Shown: positions 23,846 to 37,400 of the stretch, in pieces
Layout of the letters: every line of letters starts with the position of its first letter
Position numbering within the stretch: position 1 is the stretch's first letter
DNA from: Morella rubra
Lineage: Eukaryota; Streptophyta; Magnoliopsida; Fagales; Myricaceae
Length of the DNA stretch: 64,000 nucleotides
Assembly: GCA_003952965.2 (NCBI GenBank)
Contig: CM025851.1
Coordinates: 5,825,445-5,889,444 of the forward strand
Reading direction: 5' to 3'
Program-made: the position numbers and the translations under genes
The notes under the pieces: model-generated
Database searches by the model: none
Seen by the model: the letters and a program-made list of their open reading frames with translations, nothing else
Told to the model about the DNA's origin: nothing

Positions 23846-26830
23846 TAAATCAGTTGAGAGTCCTGTGTTCAATGTAACACCTTCAGCAACTTGTTCAGTC
23901 AATTTATGTTCAGTCAAAGACTTACAGCTTCATTAGAGATTCCAGAGAGAAAGATAAGAGCAACAACAAGGCACAATGACACAGCTGCAGAAAAGAGGGT
24001 TCAATTGCCATTTAAGTTCTGGGAATTCATCGTTTCATATGTGGGCCGATGTGCGAGATTAAAAAAGGGTTGAATGGCCTTTGATGTTCCATCCAAAAAT
24101 CAGCTACGATTAAATCAGTTCTCGTATGAGCAGTTGGCTCAGAAAAGGGGAGTTTTCTATATATACCCAAGGCATAAAATGCAATTTTGTGGAAATCCTG
24201 CACAGTTTTTGTACCATTTTAACCAGGACTAAATACGATTGGTTGCTAGTAACGTTTGAGCCCATTGAGTGCTACATTGGTCAATCAGCTAAGTGCTAGT
24301 TAGGTTTTACCTCCAACTTACTTTCCACATTGGTGAAGGATATGCACTTACCAAGAAAGCTTCCTAGTCTATACATTTTCATCCAAATTTCTGCACTGTT
24401 CTCTGCACCCCGCTTGTTGTAGACAAAAATATCCACATCAAACAACCTCTACAACCCATATCTATCAATATATGATTCCCCTAGATCAGCCTACAACTAT
24501 TAATCCAACTAGGAACAAAAAGGCTAAGCCCAAGTTATAATAAGCAAATAATACACCCAAAAAAAAAAAACACTGGAGAATTCAAGTACTCCGATCCATG
24601 TGCTCCAGATAAATTATGACAATGCTTTCAGCTTCCCTCTCTGTCTTTAAAGCACCTGCTCCATGAAGCATGCATCTATTAAAAAGATGAAATTAAGTTA
24701 AACATGAGATTTTTTGAAAGATCATTTAGTGGATATCATTTAGTGCATTAAATTCAGACAAAAGTATGACTCCTTTCTAAAGTAGAAAAAGACTAACAGA
24801 AATTGGAAAAAAAAAAGGAGGCCCTCCATTTCATATGAAAAAGGGACGGAATAGAACAACAACTACTTTGCTGAAAAAGGGACGGAATAGAACAATAACT
24901 ACTTTGCACTCGTTATAGCAAATTAATGTTACAAAGTGCAGATATGTCATTTTATTAGTAGGGCTTAAAAAAGTGATTAATCCTAGCAAGTAATTGCCTT
25001 CAACATGATGCTACCTCCATCTCATAAAACCATCACCAGCATCAGGACAACCCAATCTACCCATAGATCAACAAGGCAGAGACATGAATCAAGCACAGTA
25101 TGAACCATTACGATAATGTCACCATCAAGCAAATTCTTCAAATATTGGCGAAACCTATATTACATACAAACTATATACAACTCATACAATCGAAATGAGA
25201 TAGCCTTCTAGGTATCTTCCAAGAGGCCAGGGAATAGGAAAGCAACTCCCACTTGTCACTAAGATCTTACTCCTCTGCTGGGACAAAGCCAAGATTAAGC
25301 ATAAGAGGGGCCAGTTGCACAAAAATAATTTTTGGGGTGGCCAAAATGCAAAAACCAGTAAAAAATCATTAACAAAATATATTTTTCCTCAAGAAGAAAA
25401 AAAAATATTCGGGTGGGCTTGGGAGGCCATCTGCCATGGCCCCCCTAGCTCCGTTCCTGCATTTGCATAACCTACTGTCAACATCAATATATTTCGCCCC
25501 CAGAAATCTATAGTACATGCAATTTACTCGTTTGAAAGAATATATCCAAAAAAATGATTTAAAAAAATCAGCCTCCGGACATTGAAAAAAGGTTTAAAGG
25601 GAATTCAGCATTCCAAGTTCACTAAGAATTTGCACAATTTCGAATGACTAACCATTAATCTCATAGACCATTACAGAAAACTGCATAACAAATAGCTATC
25701 TAACCTAGATTCTGAATCCCAATAGGATTTTCACCAGAGAACAGTATTATTGCACTTGTTTGAGTCACAACATGGATGGTGTGTGTTCAAAACCAGTGCC
25801 AGGATGAAGCAATCACAGCTCCATAGGCAGTCTGATGAAAACAATAAGAGAGATCAATTAGCACAGGTTTACAAGTTCCTTAAATGCAGCAGGATGCATA
25901 AAACCTACAGGGATACAAGAGGTTTCTAGACACGGTTATGCGTTACCTAGATGTGCTGGAGATGCACATGGTTCACAGGGAAAAGATTTCTAGCACGGTT
26001 AACCTAGAAGATGCCATGGTTCAGAAAAGATTGCAGGAACAAATCATGCCAAATTTCAACATTCATCATTGGCTCTGATTGGAAAGGATAAATACCATGA
26101 CCTTTCAATGCTACTAATCTCGTTAAACTCCCTCCAACGCCAAAGACAAGACAAACCCATGTCAAATGTATTTAAATGACATTAACTGAAGGAATCCTCG
26201 GTTAAGATCAACACCAACAAAAACCACACAGTAATGTTAGGCTACTGTAAAAATATAATTCCACTAACCACCTTCCACCCAAAGAAAAAGATTTTGCAGT
26301 ATCATGTTTCGATCATTGACACCCCACAAACCCCTTCCTACCAAAATTACACTGCAAAAAAGTTGCTGCAACCACATCAAAACCATGAATTTCATCCAGT
26401 GCCACCAGAAAGAAAAACAAAAAACAAAAGATGAAAAAACAATAAAGGAAAGGAATTTTAGAAAGTCTCGTACACAAAAACTAGACGCAACCGAACGATT
26501 AAAAGACAAAAAGAAAAAGAATACGCGAATAACAAAAACCTGTATCTCAGCAGAGAACTTTAAACATAACCCGTCATAAAAATATAACGGAAGCAAAGAA
26601 TATACTTGCAGCAAAACGTCAAGAAAGCGGACCAATCCCTCAAAAACCGAAAAGTTCCGACTGTTCCCAATCCGAGAGGGAGACGAAGAGCTTACCTCTA
26701 GAGCCACAGCATTTGGAGAGCTGAAAATAGGCAGAAGCAGCTTCTATCCGGAAAGGCTTCTTCCGAGCACGCAAGAGCAGCTGCTGACTAGCGAAACGAA
26801 AAATTAAAAACTGTTGCTGATAAGAAAGTG
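23846..26830 (-). promoter_or_regulatory. 5'UTR exon and about 2.8-kb leader intron of the L18a-like gene
   Basis: A probable first exon at about 26830-26696 on the minus strand ends in AG followed by GTAAGC. It contains an ATG that opens a 4-codon frame ending in TAG just before the splice site. The matching acceptor is probably at about 23924, where the sequence becomes coding-like. Leader introns are common in plant housekeeping genes and can raise expression. The intron contains a 36-bp direct repeat at 24837-24907 and no supported gene. Confidence 0.5.
24837..24907. repeat. Tandem 36-bp repeat, two copies
   Basis: A 36-base unit beginning gaaaaagggacggaatagaa occurs at 24837 and again at 24873, with one mismatch (caacaact against caataact). 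Confidence 0.85.
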
Positions 26831-28701
26831 GTTTTCTTCTGCTTTACACGGCCATGATAACGCTTCTCCCCATTGCTCAACCAAAGAATTACTAGAGAAT
26901 ATCACAAGCGACCTGTTGTTTTCTCACCTAGGATGAGAGGAACAAAGTGATTGTGCCAAGGCGAAAATAACTAGGTTCAAACTCACTGCTGACAGCTGAC
27001 TATCGAAATTACACTAAAACGACGTCGTCCCATTTCTGTTTTTTCCATTTATTAAAATTCCAAAACTTGTTTTCCTCGGAAATATCCCCAGATAACGCCC
27101 CGACTGTTGGATTTGATAATCCGCACTTGAAATGGTTGGTTTGACCCGTTGGTTTGGCATGCCGCTGCAGTCGATGATTGAGACACGTCACCAACTTCTC
27201 CTAACCTAGAATATCTTTAATTAATAGTTTAAGGAATTAACTTTTTAAGGTAACACATTATCAATATTTATGAAAAGAATTTAACTTTACGAGTAAAAAT
27301 ATGAAACCACGAGTTTTTAGATAGGATCCTAAAATATTAATAATAATAATAATAATAATAAAAGAACTAAGAGGATTATCAAAAATGATCAAGTTGCTAA
27401 CATAGGTGGTTATGGAAAAACAATTCTTTTCATAAATATTATATTAAAAAGTTGTATTATCCGCGAGGAATGCGTTCAATTACTGACGTGTCCAAGTGCG
27501 GTTTATTGCACAGAGTAATCTAATCGAAATGAGTGGGCTGAGTTATGTTGGGCCCCGATCCACTCCGCTTGGTCCAGATGCACATCATTGAGAAGATGGA
27601 ACGCGAGAATTTTTTTTTTTTTTAAATACATTTTTCACTTACAAATTAATATAGTAATGACATATTACATAACAAATTACTATCTTTAAGACATTGTATT
27701 TTCAAATTATTAATGTTAGATACTTTGTACCTTAAATTATCCATTTTGACACATTACACCTTCTAACTACTAATATTAAATACTTTGTATCTTCTATTTG
27801 ACAATAATATTTTTGAGAAATTAATAAATTGACAATAATATTTTTAATATATACAAAATAGATCAAAGATATTATCATTATTTTAATTTAAAAATTTGAT
27901 TAAAAATATAAAATATTAAAAATTAATAATAAGAGGACGTAATATGTCAAAATTAATAGTTTATGGTAAAAAGTATAAAATAATAAAAAAAATAAATATT
28001 AATAATTAATAATAAGAGTACGTAATATGTCAAAACTAATAGTTTATGCTGGGAAGTATAAAACTCAATTCGCGGGTGAAAATTGTATTTTTCCCCGTTT
28101 TGTTTGTTTCCTTTAAAGCAAGAGAGAGCACGCACTAAACTCCTCCAGCCTTTCCATTCCCCTGTATTTTCCCGACAAAAAAACGCCGTTTCTTTTAGCG
28201 CCTTTGGCCTGCGGGGGCAGAAAGAGCTCTGTCTATTAACGATTTTCTTTTCTTTGTGGCGGCCAAAAGCTCAGTAACTTGTCTCTGCGATTGCCGAGCT
28301 CCCAAGCACCTTTGTCACAGTCGAAGCGCCTCTTCGTTCCGCCAACGTGGGGTGCTCTTTCCACACGGCCGCATATCTGGTGCCAAATAGTCCCCCGTTT
28401 CCTTATCAATCATCTGGAATTAATTTTCTGAATATTACATCGAAAGGTACTTGTTATATTGTGCCGAATCTGATGCTTGATTGGAAATGTGATTTTATGA
28501 CTACGCAATCGGTGAGGTTTTATTTTATTTTTTTGGTTCAAATGCAGCTTTGTTAATAGGAAGCTGAAAACGTGGTTAATTCGGGGTTTTAGGGACCTGT
28601 TTGGACTGTGGATCCGGAGAGAGTTTTCTGAAAAACCATAAGCCAAAAAACCTTACTAAAACTCTTAAACCCCAAAACCCTGAAACTCTTCTCCTCCACC
28701 A
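26831..28701. other. Divergent spacer between the L18a-like and RPA49 genes
   Basis: This holds two divergent promoters. An (AAT)8 microsatellite lies at 27338-27361. The part 27600-28060 is very AT-rich and contains internal near-repeats such as 'ataatatgtcaaaa' with 'aatagttta'. TGGGCT and TGGGCC (site II type) boxes lie at 27534-27555. The 5'UTR of RPA49 probably covers the last 300-500 bases, where the sequence 'aaaccccaaaaccctg' resembles a telo-box region. Confidence 0.5.
27338..27361. repeat. (AAT)8 microsatellite
   Basis: Eight perfect AAT/TAA units are seen directly in the divergent spacer. Confidence 0.95.
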
Positions 28702-31700
28702 ATGAACTCGGACACAGAAGACACTAAATACCAGCTAAACCAAAACCATGGCACCCCTACAAAGAAAAAGAAAAAGAAACATCGTGCCCCGCCGCCATCA
28801 CCCCCACCACCAGCATCGTCATCGCCCATTGTCCAAGCCAAAGTTCAAGTGGTTCACGGAGACCCACAGAAATCCCCACCTTTTGTAGGCTACTTCCCCT
28901 CCGGTTACAACCCCAGTAAAAAGTACGACGGGAGCAATTCTAAGGAAACTGGTTCGCCTAGGGTTCAGGTTTATCGAAGCCAGAAGTGGCCCAAGAGGTT
29001 CCAGATGGTGGTGAGCCCAACTGGATCCAATGTGGATTTCGTTGGGACCAACTATTCTGGCGAGGCCACAGCTGGCCAGCAGTGTAGGTACGCAGTTGGG
29101 GTGTTTGACAAGGAGGCCCAGACCTTGAAGATTGTGCCTGTTGCTTGTGACAAGGTGAATGAATTTTGCTTCTTCTTCTTTCTTTTTCTTTTTTTTACTG
29201 TTGCTCGATGAGAAATGGTGAGAAAGCTTACTCATTTACTGTTTGGTTGATGCGGAAAGTGTGGGATGTTGGTACCTACGGTTTGGTTCCTGATGTCGAG
29301 AGGTCATCAACTGAAGTTATGGTTGATGGAATGTTGAAAATCTTTCCTTGTTGTTTTGTTTCTTGGAAGGAAGGAAATCTATACTTTTATTGTTTGTTTT
29401 CTAGTGCAATGTGTAGAGTTTAGGTTTTTCTTGTATGATTGCTGAAAGATGTCGAAAAAATTACTTATTTCTTGATTGCTGATGTTCCATTTGGTTTTGG
29501 ATGAGAATTTACTTATATATTTTCTTTCTCGGTCTCTTATTTCTTTCTGCTATGGAGTTCGTGATGGAAATCTACTGTTAAACTATGTTTGTTCAGATAT
29601 TTAGACTAGAACCTAAAGTTCGAGGGTTAGAAAGTGCTGATAAGGAACCTGAAAGCTCAGTCAAGGAAGAGGTTTCTGCACGGCAGAAGGCAGACAGAAT
29701 GAATGAACTCACTAGCCTTTATGGGACAAAGAAGTCGATAAAGGAGGTAAGTGAAGCCCTCACCATTCCTCTAGCTTTCAATACAATTATAGGTTCCTTT
29801 CATGTGTATATAAATGATTGTTAGTAGTAAGGTGGGTGGTGATTCTGTGAATAGTAATTGGTGTTTCTCTAGATACTGTCAATTGGTGATAGTTTTTTTG
29901 CTTTGAAAAGGTCAAAGTTCTCTTGATGTAACAGTTGTGATTTAGGAGAAAAGTCTTACAGCCAAATTGTCTTTTTGGGCTAATGTTACTTCCATCTTTA
30001 ACAAGTATGGGATGATAGTGAGATCGTGAGATCAAATCCTGTTGTGTGCTAAAGTTATTTACCACGCTCACCAATAAAAAAGACAGAAAAGAATGTAAGG
30101 CTCACACAATATCAGATTTATATGCACGAGGGATTCAGTGTATGACAAGTCATTGAACCAGCGGGAGACAATAGAATTTTGTGATTGATTGAAGAAGTGG
30201 GCACTGATATGTTTGAATTATCGAATACTCTGAAGGTGTGATATACACCCATGCATCTTGACTTTTTCTTTCTAGTCCCATTTAGTAATTATTGGTAAGT
30301 TGCATACTCGTTGGAGGTGTTCAACCTCCACAATCTCCCCCTGCACTTCTGTTGAGGGAATAGAGTGTTGTTTTGAGATAAGAGGAATCACTAGTGACCA
30401 ATTTAATCCTAAAGAAGATGCTTAGTTTTGTAGCAATGTTGCCTTAGTTGGTCCTTTTGTTTGAATATTTTTTACTGCTAAAAGTTTCAGTGTCTCAGTT
30501 TTGAGGTGCATACTAATACAACTACACTATTTTTTTTTTTTTTGGTAGTATTTGGTGGAATTGTCTTGTTTATATTTTCTTTGCGAGAGCTATGTCTGGT
30601 AATCTTTTCGAGTGATGGAGTTGCCTCTCTTCCTTTTTTAACCTCAGGGCCTGTAATGTGCTTCACTTACAAGATAATGGTACCCATGAATTTTAAACAC
30701 TGTTTTTTCTCATTGGACTGCATGACAAATTTTTGACTTTTTAGTTGCTTGATAGGATACGGACTTCATCATGCATGCAGAAGGATGTATTACGCAAGTC
30801 GTACATCTTTGGATTTCACTTGTGACACCCAGCATTGGGATTTTGATTGTGAATGCCAGCATTTGATTGTTTTACTAGTCCTCTGCCCCTACTAGATAGA
30901 GAAAAAGAAACAAAAGAAAAAAGGGTATTGAGTAGTGACTGACCTCTACCAGAGAGTGAGTGAGCCAGAGAGACCATGGACTCCTGAGGTCCTTGTGTCA
31001 GTCAGTAGATGAATCCTTGTGACATCCTCCGTTGAGAGATTAGGGCCTCCTAGGATCCTTGTATTGTTGGATGAGTTCTCTGCTCTTCTGGCCTTTTGGA
31101 TTTGTCTTTAATCCATTAGCATTATGGGAACCCTGTGAGTTGAATAGCCTACCACAGTATTAGTGTCTTGTGATGAATTCCCTGTTTGCATTCTTCTCTG
31201 ACATGAAATGGAATACATTAGCATTATGGGAACCCTGTGAGTTGAATAGCCTACCACAGTATTATTGTCTTGCAATGAATTCCTTGTTTGCGTTCTTCTC
31301 TGACATGAAATGGAATCCATTAGCATAATGGGCATTTTACGAATAGGTATATGTAGCAATTTTAGGTCTAGGGGTACCTGTAATGCTCGATTTATAGGAC
31401 CTGCTGAAGCTATAATTCATTTAACATGCTCTTTCAAATCAATACAAGACCTTGCCGTAGCTATAGCTTTCGAGCGGTTTTGAGCATTGAAGCTGAAGTA
31501 GTTAAGCACTTGAATTGAACACTTTGTAGAGTTCAGTTTTCCTGGGAAGCATTTGCACTTGGTGGTTGAGTGTTCCTCTATTATCACATGGCAGGCAAAA
31601 AAGAAGCACTCTTTGAAACAAGAAGATAATCCCAAATCTCAGGAGGAGCTGGATGGGAAAATCAAAGAAGTAAAGATAAACAAGGAGGCTCTTGAAAGTA

Positions 31701-33272
31701 CTGATTCCCATATTGCCCGCAATGTTCCCCCATACAATGCTTCTGCCACTTCACCCCAGGAAGCTTATCCCCTGGACAAGATCATCCTTAAGGGAGAGTG
31801 GGATTTCCTTGAAGATATCTTTCAGCTTTTGCAAGCTGGACCTTGCCGTAGCTATAGCTTTCGAGCGGTTTTGAGCATTGAAGCTGAAGTAGTTAAGCAC
31901 TTGAATTGAACACTTTGTAGAGTTCAGTTTTCCTGGGAAGCATTTGCACTTGGTGGTTGAGTGTTCCTCTATTATCACATGGCAGGCAAAAAAGAAGCAC
32001 TCTTTGAAACAAGAAGATAATCCCAAATCTCAGGAGGAGCTGGATGGGAAAATCAAAGAAGTAAAGATAAACAAGGAGGCTCTTGAAAGTACTGATTCCC
32101 ATATTGCCCGCAATGTTCCCCCATACAATGCTTCTGCCACTTCACCCCAGGAAGCTTATCCCCTGGACAAGATCATCCTTAAGGGAGAGTGGGATTTCCT
32201 TGAAGATATCTTTCAGCTTTTGCAAGTGGGAACAGAAGTAGCCTCCAACACTTACCCAACCTTTGTCTGCAATAGGATCCGAAAATTGCAGGAGTTTCAG
32301 GTATGAAATGTGAAAGCCTTAGTGTTTTCTTCCCCATTAACTATTGATTTCAGTGCTGTATATATTTTCAAATCAAGGGCATATGTTCTTTTATCTGATT
32401 TCAGAGAATGACAATTTTCTTCAAACTGGTGTTTGGCATCCTATAACAACTATCACGTTTTAAAGATTCAAACAGATGAATCTAAGCCAAAAGATTGTAT
32501 AATTTGACAGCTGGGCATCCCAAGGAGTCCGTACCAAAAAAATGAGACCAACTTCTAAGCCATCTTGTTCCTCTTACTTTGTGTTGGACACCTTTTTTCT
32601 TTTCAAGAAAAGAAAGAAGAACATGAATGGGACTTCTTTTTGTTGCCTTTTATTGTATTATTTCTTATAAATCATCATATACATAGGAGTGATATGATTA
32701 TCCATCTTAAAACCTAAGACCTCATCCTCTAACCCATCCTAATGGAGGATGAAGTGCCATATAAGCAAACCTGTGGAACCCTTTCTGATCCTCCTTTTTC
32801 TTTAATTCTTTTTGGGATTCAAAATAATTGTAATAAGCTCATAATATATTTGTCTTATTGTCTATAGGATGAGGAAGACAAGATGACACTTTCTTGCATA
32901 TTCTCATACATTACTCATCTTATAAAGTTCAAAGATCAGCATTCCATGGATGGTGTTTCCTCTGCGAAGGGACACAAAATTCCAAGCATTCTGTTCCAGA
33001 AATTCTCAACCATCTTCTCTCCAGTGTCAAAAAGACTTTCAGCTGAGATGAACGATCTTCTCATCAGCTATGTCTTGGTACTCACTCTATATGCTGATGA
33101 ATTCCAGACTGACCCGTCCGACATAGCAAAGGATCTGAGAATGAGTTCAGTTAAATTGAGGGTTCATTTTGAGCATTTGGGTTGCAAGCTCTCACGCAAG
33201 AACAACTTGCTTTTATTTACCCTTCCTGTACCTCTACAATTTCCAATGGTGAGGCAGAAGCGGCGACGGTAG
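28702..33272 (+). CDS. RPA49: DNA-directed RNA polymerase I subunit RPA49
   Basis: Four exons, 28702-29154, 29597-29746, 31986-32300 and 32868-33272, join in phase into 440 residues, matching the usual plant length of about 440. The N-terminus has a lysine-rich nuclear signal (KKKKKKHR) and a proline-rich linker. The next part is the A49 dimerisation region, which pairs with the A34.5-type subunit. The C-terminal tandem winged-helix region (PLDKIILKGEWDFL onward) ends in basic RQKRRR. The subunit acts in Pol I in the nucleolus, stimulating initiation, elongation and RNA cleavage during rRNA synthesis. Anomaly: a perfect 391-bp tandem duplication puts a second copy of the exon 3 acceptor and most of exon 3 at 31595-31835. 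Only the downstream copy continues to a proper donor at 32300. Use of the upstream acceptor would end at a stop near 31909. Confidence 0.93.
31111..31333. repeat. 102-bp tandem repeat in RPA49 intron 2
   Basis: A 102-base unit beginning atccattagcattatggg occurs at 31111 and 31213, with a partial third copy from 31315. The copies differ at several positions, so this duplication is older than the 391-bp one that follows. Confidence 0.9.
31448..31838 (+). repeat. Upstream copy of a perfect 391-bp tandem duplication in RPA49
   Basis: Bases 31448-31835 read identically to 31839-32226. The unit covers the end of intron 2, its acceptor and most of exon 3. The join 'gcaag-ctg-gacc' carries three extra bases between the copies. 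Confidence 0.92.
31839..32226 (+). repeat. Downstream copy of the 391-bp tandem duplication in RPA49
   Basis: This copy runs without a break into the remainder of exon 3 (QVGTEVASNTYPTF) and the donor at 32300, so it is the one used in the gene model. Confidence 0.92.
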
Positions 33273-34412
33273 ATGAATGGTTTATTGGCTCGTTTTTGAT
33301 TGTCAAACAGCAACCGGAACAGTGGCTGCTTTAAGTATGGGCTGCGACGAAGAAAATTCAAAACTGTTTTCAGGAACAATGCCAGTTGTCTATTATGGAA
33401 TTATAGATCTTTTTTGGAATCTTTTCATACTCATCTTTTTCCATGTCGAAACACAGTTATGCTTAAATCTCTTCACTTGGAGGTGTAATTCGATGGTAAC
33501 TTCTATTCCTTTGTAGCCTTATCTCATAGGGATAGCAATTATTTGGATTTGGTTAGGGGGTGAGCCCTGTTAAATCCACCGACACAATTAGAGTAAGATT
33601 TACAAACTCTTTTTGATGCGCTACTAGACTGTCAAGTTGGAACATGTTTCTTTCCGAGTACTTTTGCAAGGTCTTCAAGGCGACGAGTGAACCGAGTTCA
33701 GATGCTCTGGACCCCGGACTTGTTCTATAGCAATGTGTAGATTCCTCTGCTGATAGATGGAAATGTTGAGCGTCCAAGTTTTAGCACGTGGATTTGAAGT
33801 GTGGGACTGCAATAAGACCGGCGCCATGGATGGAATCCATCCTGGAATTAGGAGCTGATTGGGATATTGTCATCTGGAACTCTTTCGTTCTTTTATTTTT
33901 GGCCGAAAAAACCATTCAAAACGAAATTAGTTCAACCTCCTTAATTAGCCACCACTTTCGCGTAAATAAATAGAAAATAAGAAGATTAATAAATGAGAGG
34001 AATTGGAGCTAACATACTAACAATAATCAACAGCAAATTAATGGAGGCTGATAAATGGGCTGGTCTTCGAGATCGAATAGACTCGTTGTAGTGTTAAATT
34101 CAACTTGTGTATATATAAGTCATTAGTTGTGACGTTAAATTCAACTCGTGTAAATATAAGTCAGGTTGTGGTATTAAACTCAACTCGTGTGAACAAGCAA
34201 ATAAGTGAAAGAAAAAGAGTGAACGGCAAATGCACAAACAAAGAAAACCAAAACTGCAAAGAATTCAAGGTATAGCACGAAGTCATTTAGCCCGTTTGTG
34301 TATATGCATATTTATTATATAATAGTGTAAGGTCTGTTACTGTAACATGCTCGTTTCATTCGCCTAAACGTACCGAATAATTCCACCACCTATACGTCTT
34401 CACTCTTCATCG
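33273..34412. other. Spacer between RPA49 and coatomer zeta, with a 40-bp repeat
   Basis: The first part is the RPA49 3' flank and the last part the promoter and leader of the coatomer gene. Three imperfect copies of a roughly 40-base unit ('gttgtgacgttaaattcaac') lie at 34085, 34126 and 34165, about 220-330 bases upstream of the coatomer ATG. Confidence 0.6.
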
Positions 34413-37400
34413 ATGGCTAGCGTAAGTCTCTCTTACTCCTGTGATTGCGAATAATTCCACTACCTATAACTTTGTATTGGAGATTCAAATTCGAATCTCG
34501 CAGTTTCGACTTCCAAAATTTCTTTGGTCGCCGATAAATTTTGACGAAAGAGAACAGTACAGAACATATCAAAATTACGAGTCTCTGATTAGTTTGTGCG
34601 ATAGATCCATAAAAATGGCGCGAATTGTATATGTTAAATTGGTCTGTTTTGTTTGTCAACTGCTAGTTTGGATGGTTTCTGGTGGCTTGGAAATCGAATC
34701 AGCTATAGTTATTCTCGGCAACCAAACAGGGTGCGAGCATAAATGCCCCTCTTTTGTCTCGTCGTGTTCGTGTGCTATTACGTATGGGATCTAAAATTTC
34801 TTGGTGCTTTAAGTCCTTATTTTCCTAGATCTAGGTACTGTATTACTTGATTTGATGTTATTGGATGCTTGGGATTTGTTCGTTGTATAAACTCAATCGA
34901 GGGCTCACTTTGGTAGGCCCTGGAAATGTTAGCCATCTTGGGATTTTGATTAATGTAGGCCTCATGGCGCCTAATATAGGACGTTCGGGACTTGTTTTGG
35001 AAATGAAGTAGTGCATTTAGGTTTGATTGTTTTTTAATTGGTAGGAGTAATTGGATGATGGGAATCACATTCAGACGTGTAAGGTGGACATATGCCTAAG
35101 AATTGCATGCAGTAGCGAATGTGATAGTTGTCGGTTTGATGCGCTGTCAAGACTAGAGTTGCAGGGAACTGGCAAATGCGATGGCAAACTGATAGGGTTG
35201 GATTTTGCTTGTGTGGCCAACTGCATGCACCAAGTTTGATGGCCAGTTCTCAATTGCCAACCCTAGCCGTACCACATATTCACACAAACTAAGGATAACG
35301 TTAGGAAACCTGCTGACATAATCTCAATTCCCAATGGATTGTGCATTGATCTGCGAGACTGCCTCAAGGAGTTGAATAGGCCAAAAAGGCTTGCTGGTTC
35401 TAGTTTTGATTCTCCTGTGCCTTTTGTTTTGGGGCTCTGGGGAGGGAGGGATTTCAAAATTTTTATTTTGCTTGTCAAGTTTTACGGCATGGCTGTCCAA
35501 TATGAACGGATCTATTACTATATTAATCTAGTTGTTTCTGTGATTTATAGGAATTATGCCCATTCGTAAAAAACATTCTTCTTCTGGACTCCGAAGGGAA
35601 GCGGGTGGCAGTCAAGTATTACTCGGATGATTGGCCAACCAATAGCTCAAAGTTAGCTTTTGAAAAATCTGTTTTTACTAAGACTATGAAGTCTAATGCT
35701 CGGGTAGAAGGTATGCTGCAATAAGATTACTTAACACCTTTTGGATTACCACTCTTGTCATGGTCCGAAGGTTAAAGAGCTTTGTTGTGGATATCCCATT
35801 ACCTTCTATACATAGTCAAGCACACTCTCATTTATATTGGTCTTCTATATAAATTTTTTTACTACACATTAGATACTGTTTTCTTATGCTTAATCAGAAA
35901 CTTGCTTCAACCTTTGAAATAGATCAGAAAGCTTCCTGTTTTACATTTGTGGAAAATAGTGCCTCACATAAGTGTACAACCAGAACAAGAGTGCACTGCT
36001 TGGAAATTCATGATCGCCATGCTATATTGAACCCTGCAACAAGTTCAGTCCTCAACTGCTACAATGATATACTTCTTTGTGCAAAACCTTTGTCACGCTT
36101 CAATCACAAGATTTGGTTTAGTTGCATTCAGACCATAGCATTGTATTTAGCCAAATTTATGCAGCGAAGTATGTAAATTAATGACATTAACATCTGATTA
36201 CCCTTTTCCATTGAACTAAAGAACATCCCTAGCTTCCAAAAGTGTTGTAATTTATTACATGGTATACTTTCTCCGCTTTTTCTGTACTAACAACAGTACA
36301 CCCTGGGAAACTGCCACTTCAAAAGTATAATACAGGTTTTGGTATCTTAATTCTAATTGCATGAAGCTTGCATGTCAAGGAATACCATCTTTTCATCAGC
36401 ATGGAGAGGATTAGCAAAGCACTGGTGACCTGCCTGCCTTTTTAGTGCCTTTTGAGTTTTTATACCTAGTTGAAGCCACTACCACACATATCCTTATGAA
36501 CCTGCGACTTAAAAAGGCCAAAAACATGTGCCTGGAGATAACAGTAGCTGTAATCAATTGTCTTTCATCAATTCTCCTTGACCAGAAACGGTTTCCCGTG
36601 GCTGGCACTAGACAGAATCAAACTGTCGTATTCTCCCTAGGACTCACCTCTTCCATGGTTGGTGACACCTGGTAAATATGGTAAATGGCATGATATATCG
36701 AGAGACCTGAATATACTTTTTGTACTGCTATGTTCTCATATGCAGCGGATATATCTATGTTCGAGAACAACATTGTTATTTACAAGTTTATCCAGGACCT
36801 GCACTTCTTTGTGACTGGAGGTGATGATGAAAATGAACTCGTCTTAGCCACAGTTCTTCAGGGATTTTTTGATGCAGTTGCCCTTCTTTTGAGGTATTTT
36901 TAATGGTAAATTTTGATTTAGTTCTTGGTTTTTGTAAAACGATTTAGTAATTTTGTGCTTCTGGTTCATGTTTTCTTGCTCATCTCTTCTTGTAGGAGCA
37001 ATGTTGAGAAAAGGGAGGCACTCGAGAACTTGGATCTCATCCTTTTATGCCTTGATGAGATTGTTGATGGAGGGTATTTAACATGCTTCTTCTATTTCAC
37101 ATATTTAGCATACAAGCATCTAATCAAAGTTCTGGATGTTCGATGGTCCACCTATCCAATAAGGATGTCCTTGAGATTTCAATACCACTCAAATAAAATA
37201 ACTTTAAGTGAGATCTGCAGATAGGAATAGACTTTCTTCTAACATCCTGTGCCATTAATTATTTTCTACAAACCAAAGAATGCCAATGGAATCCACAACA
37301 TCCACCACCATGCTTCCTTCTCTATGGAGGATTCTAGCTGCAAAGGTCATTTGTTGTTTGGCACTTACCACGATATTTTTATGCTTACGGAAGGTTTTAT

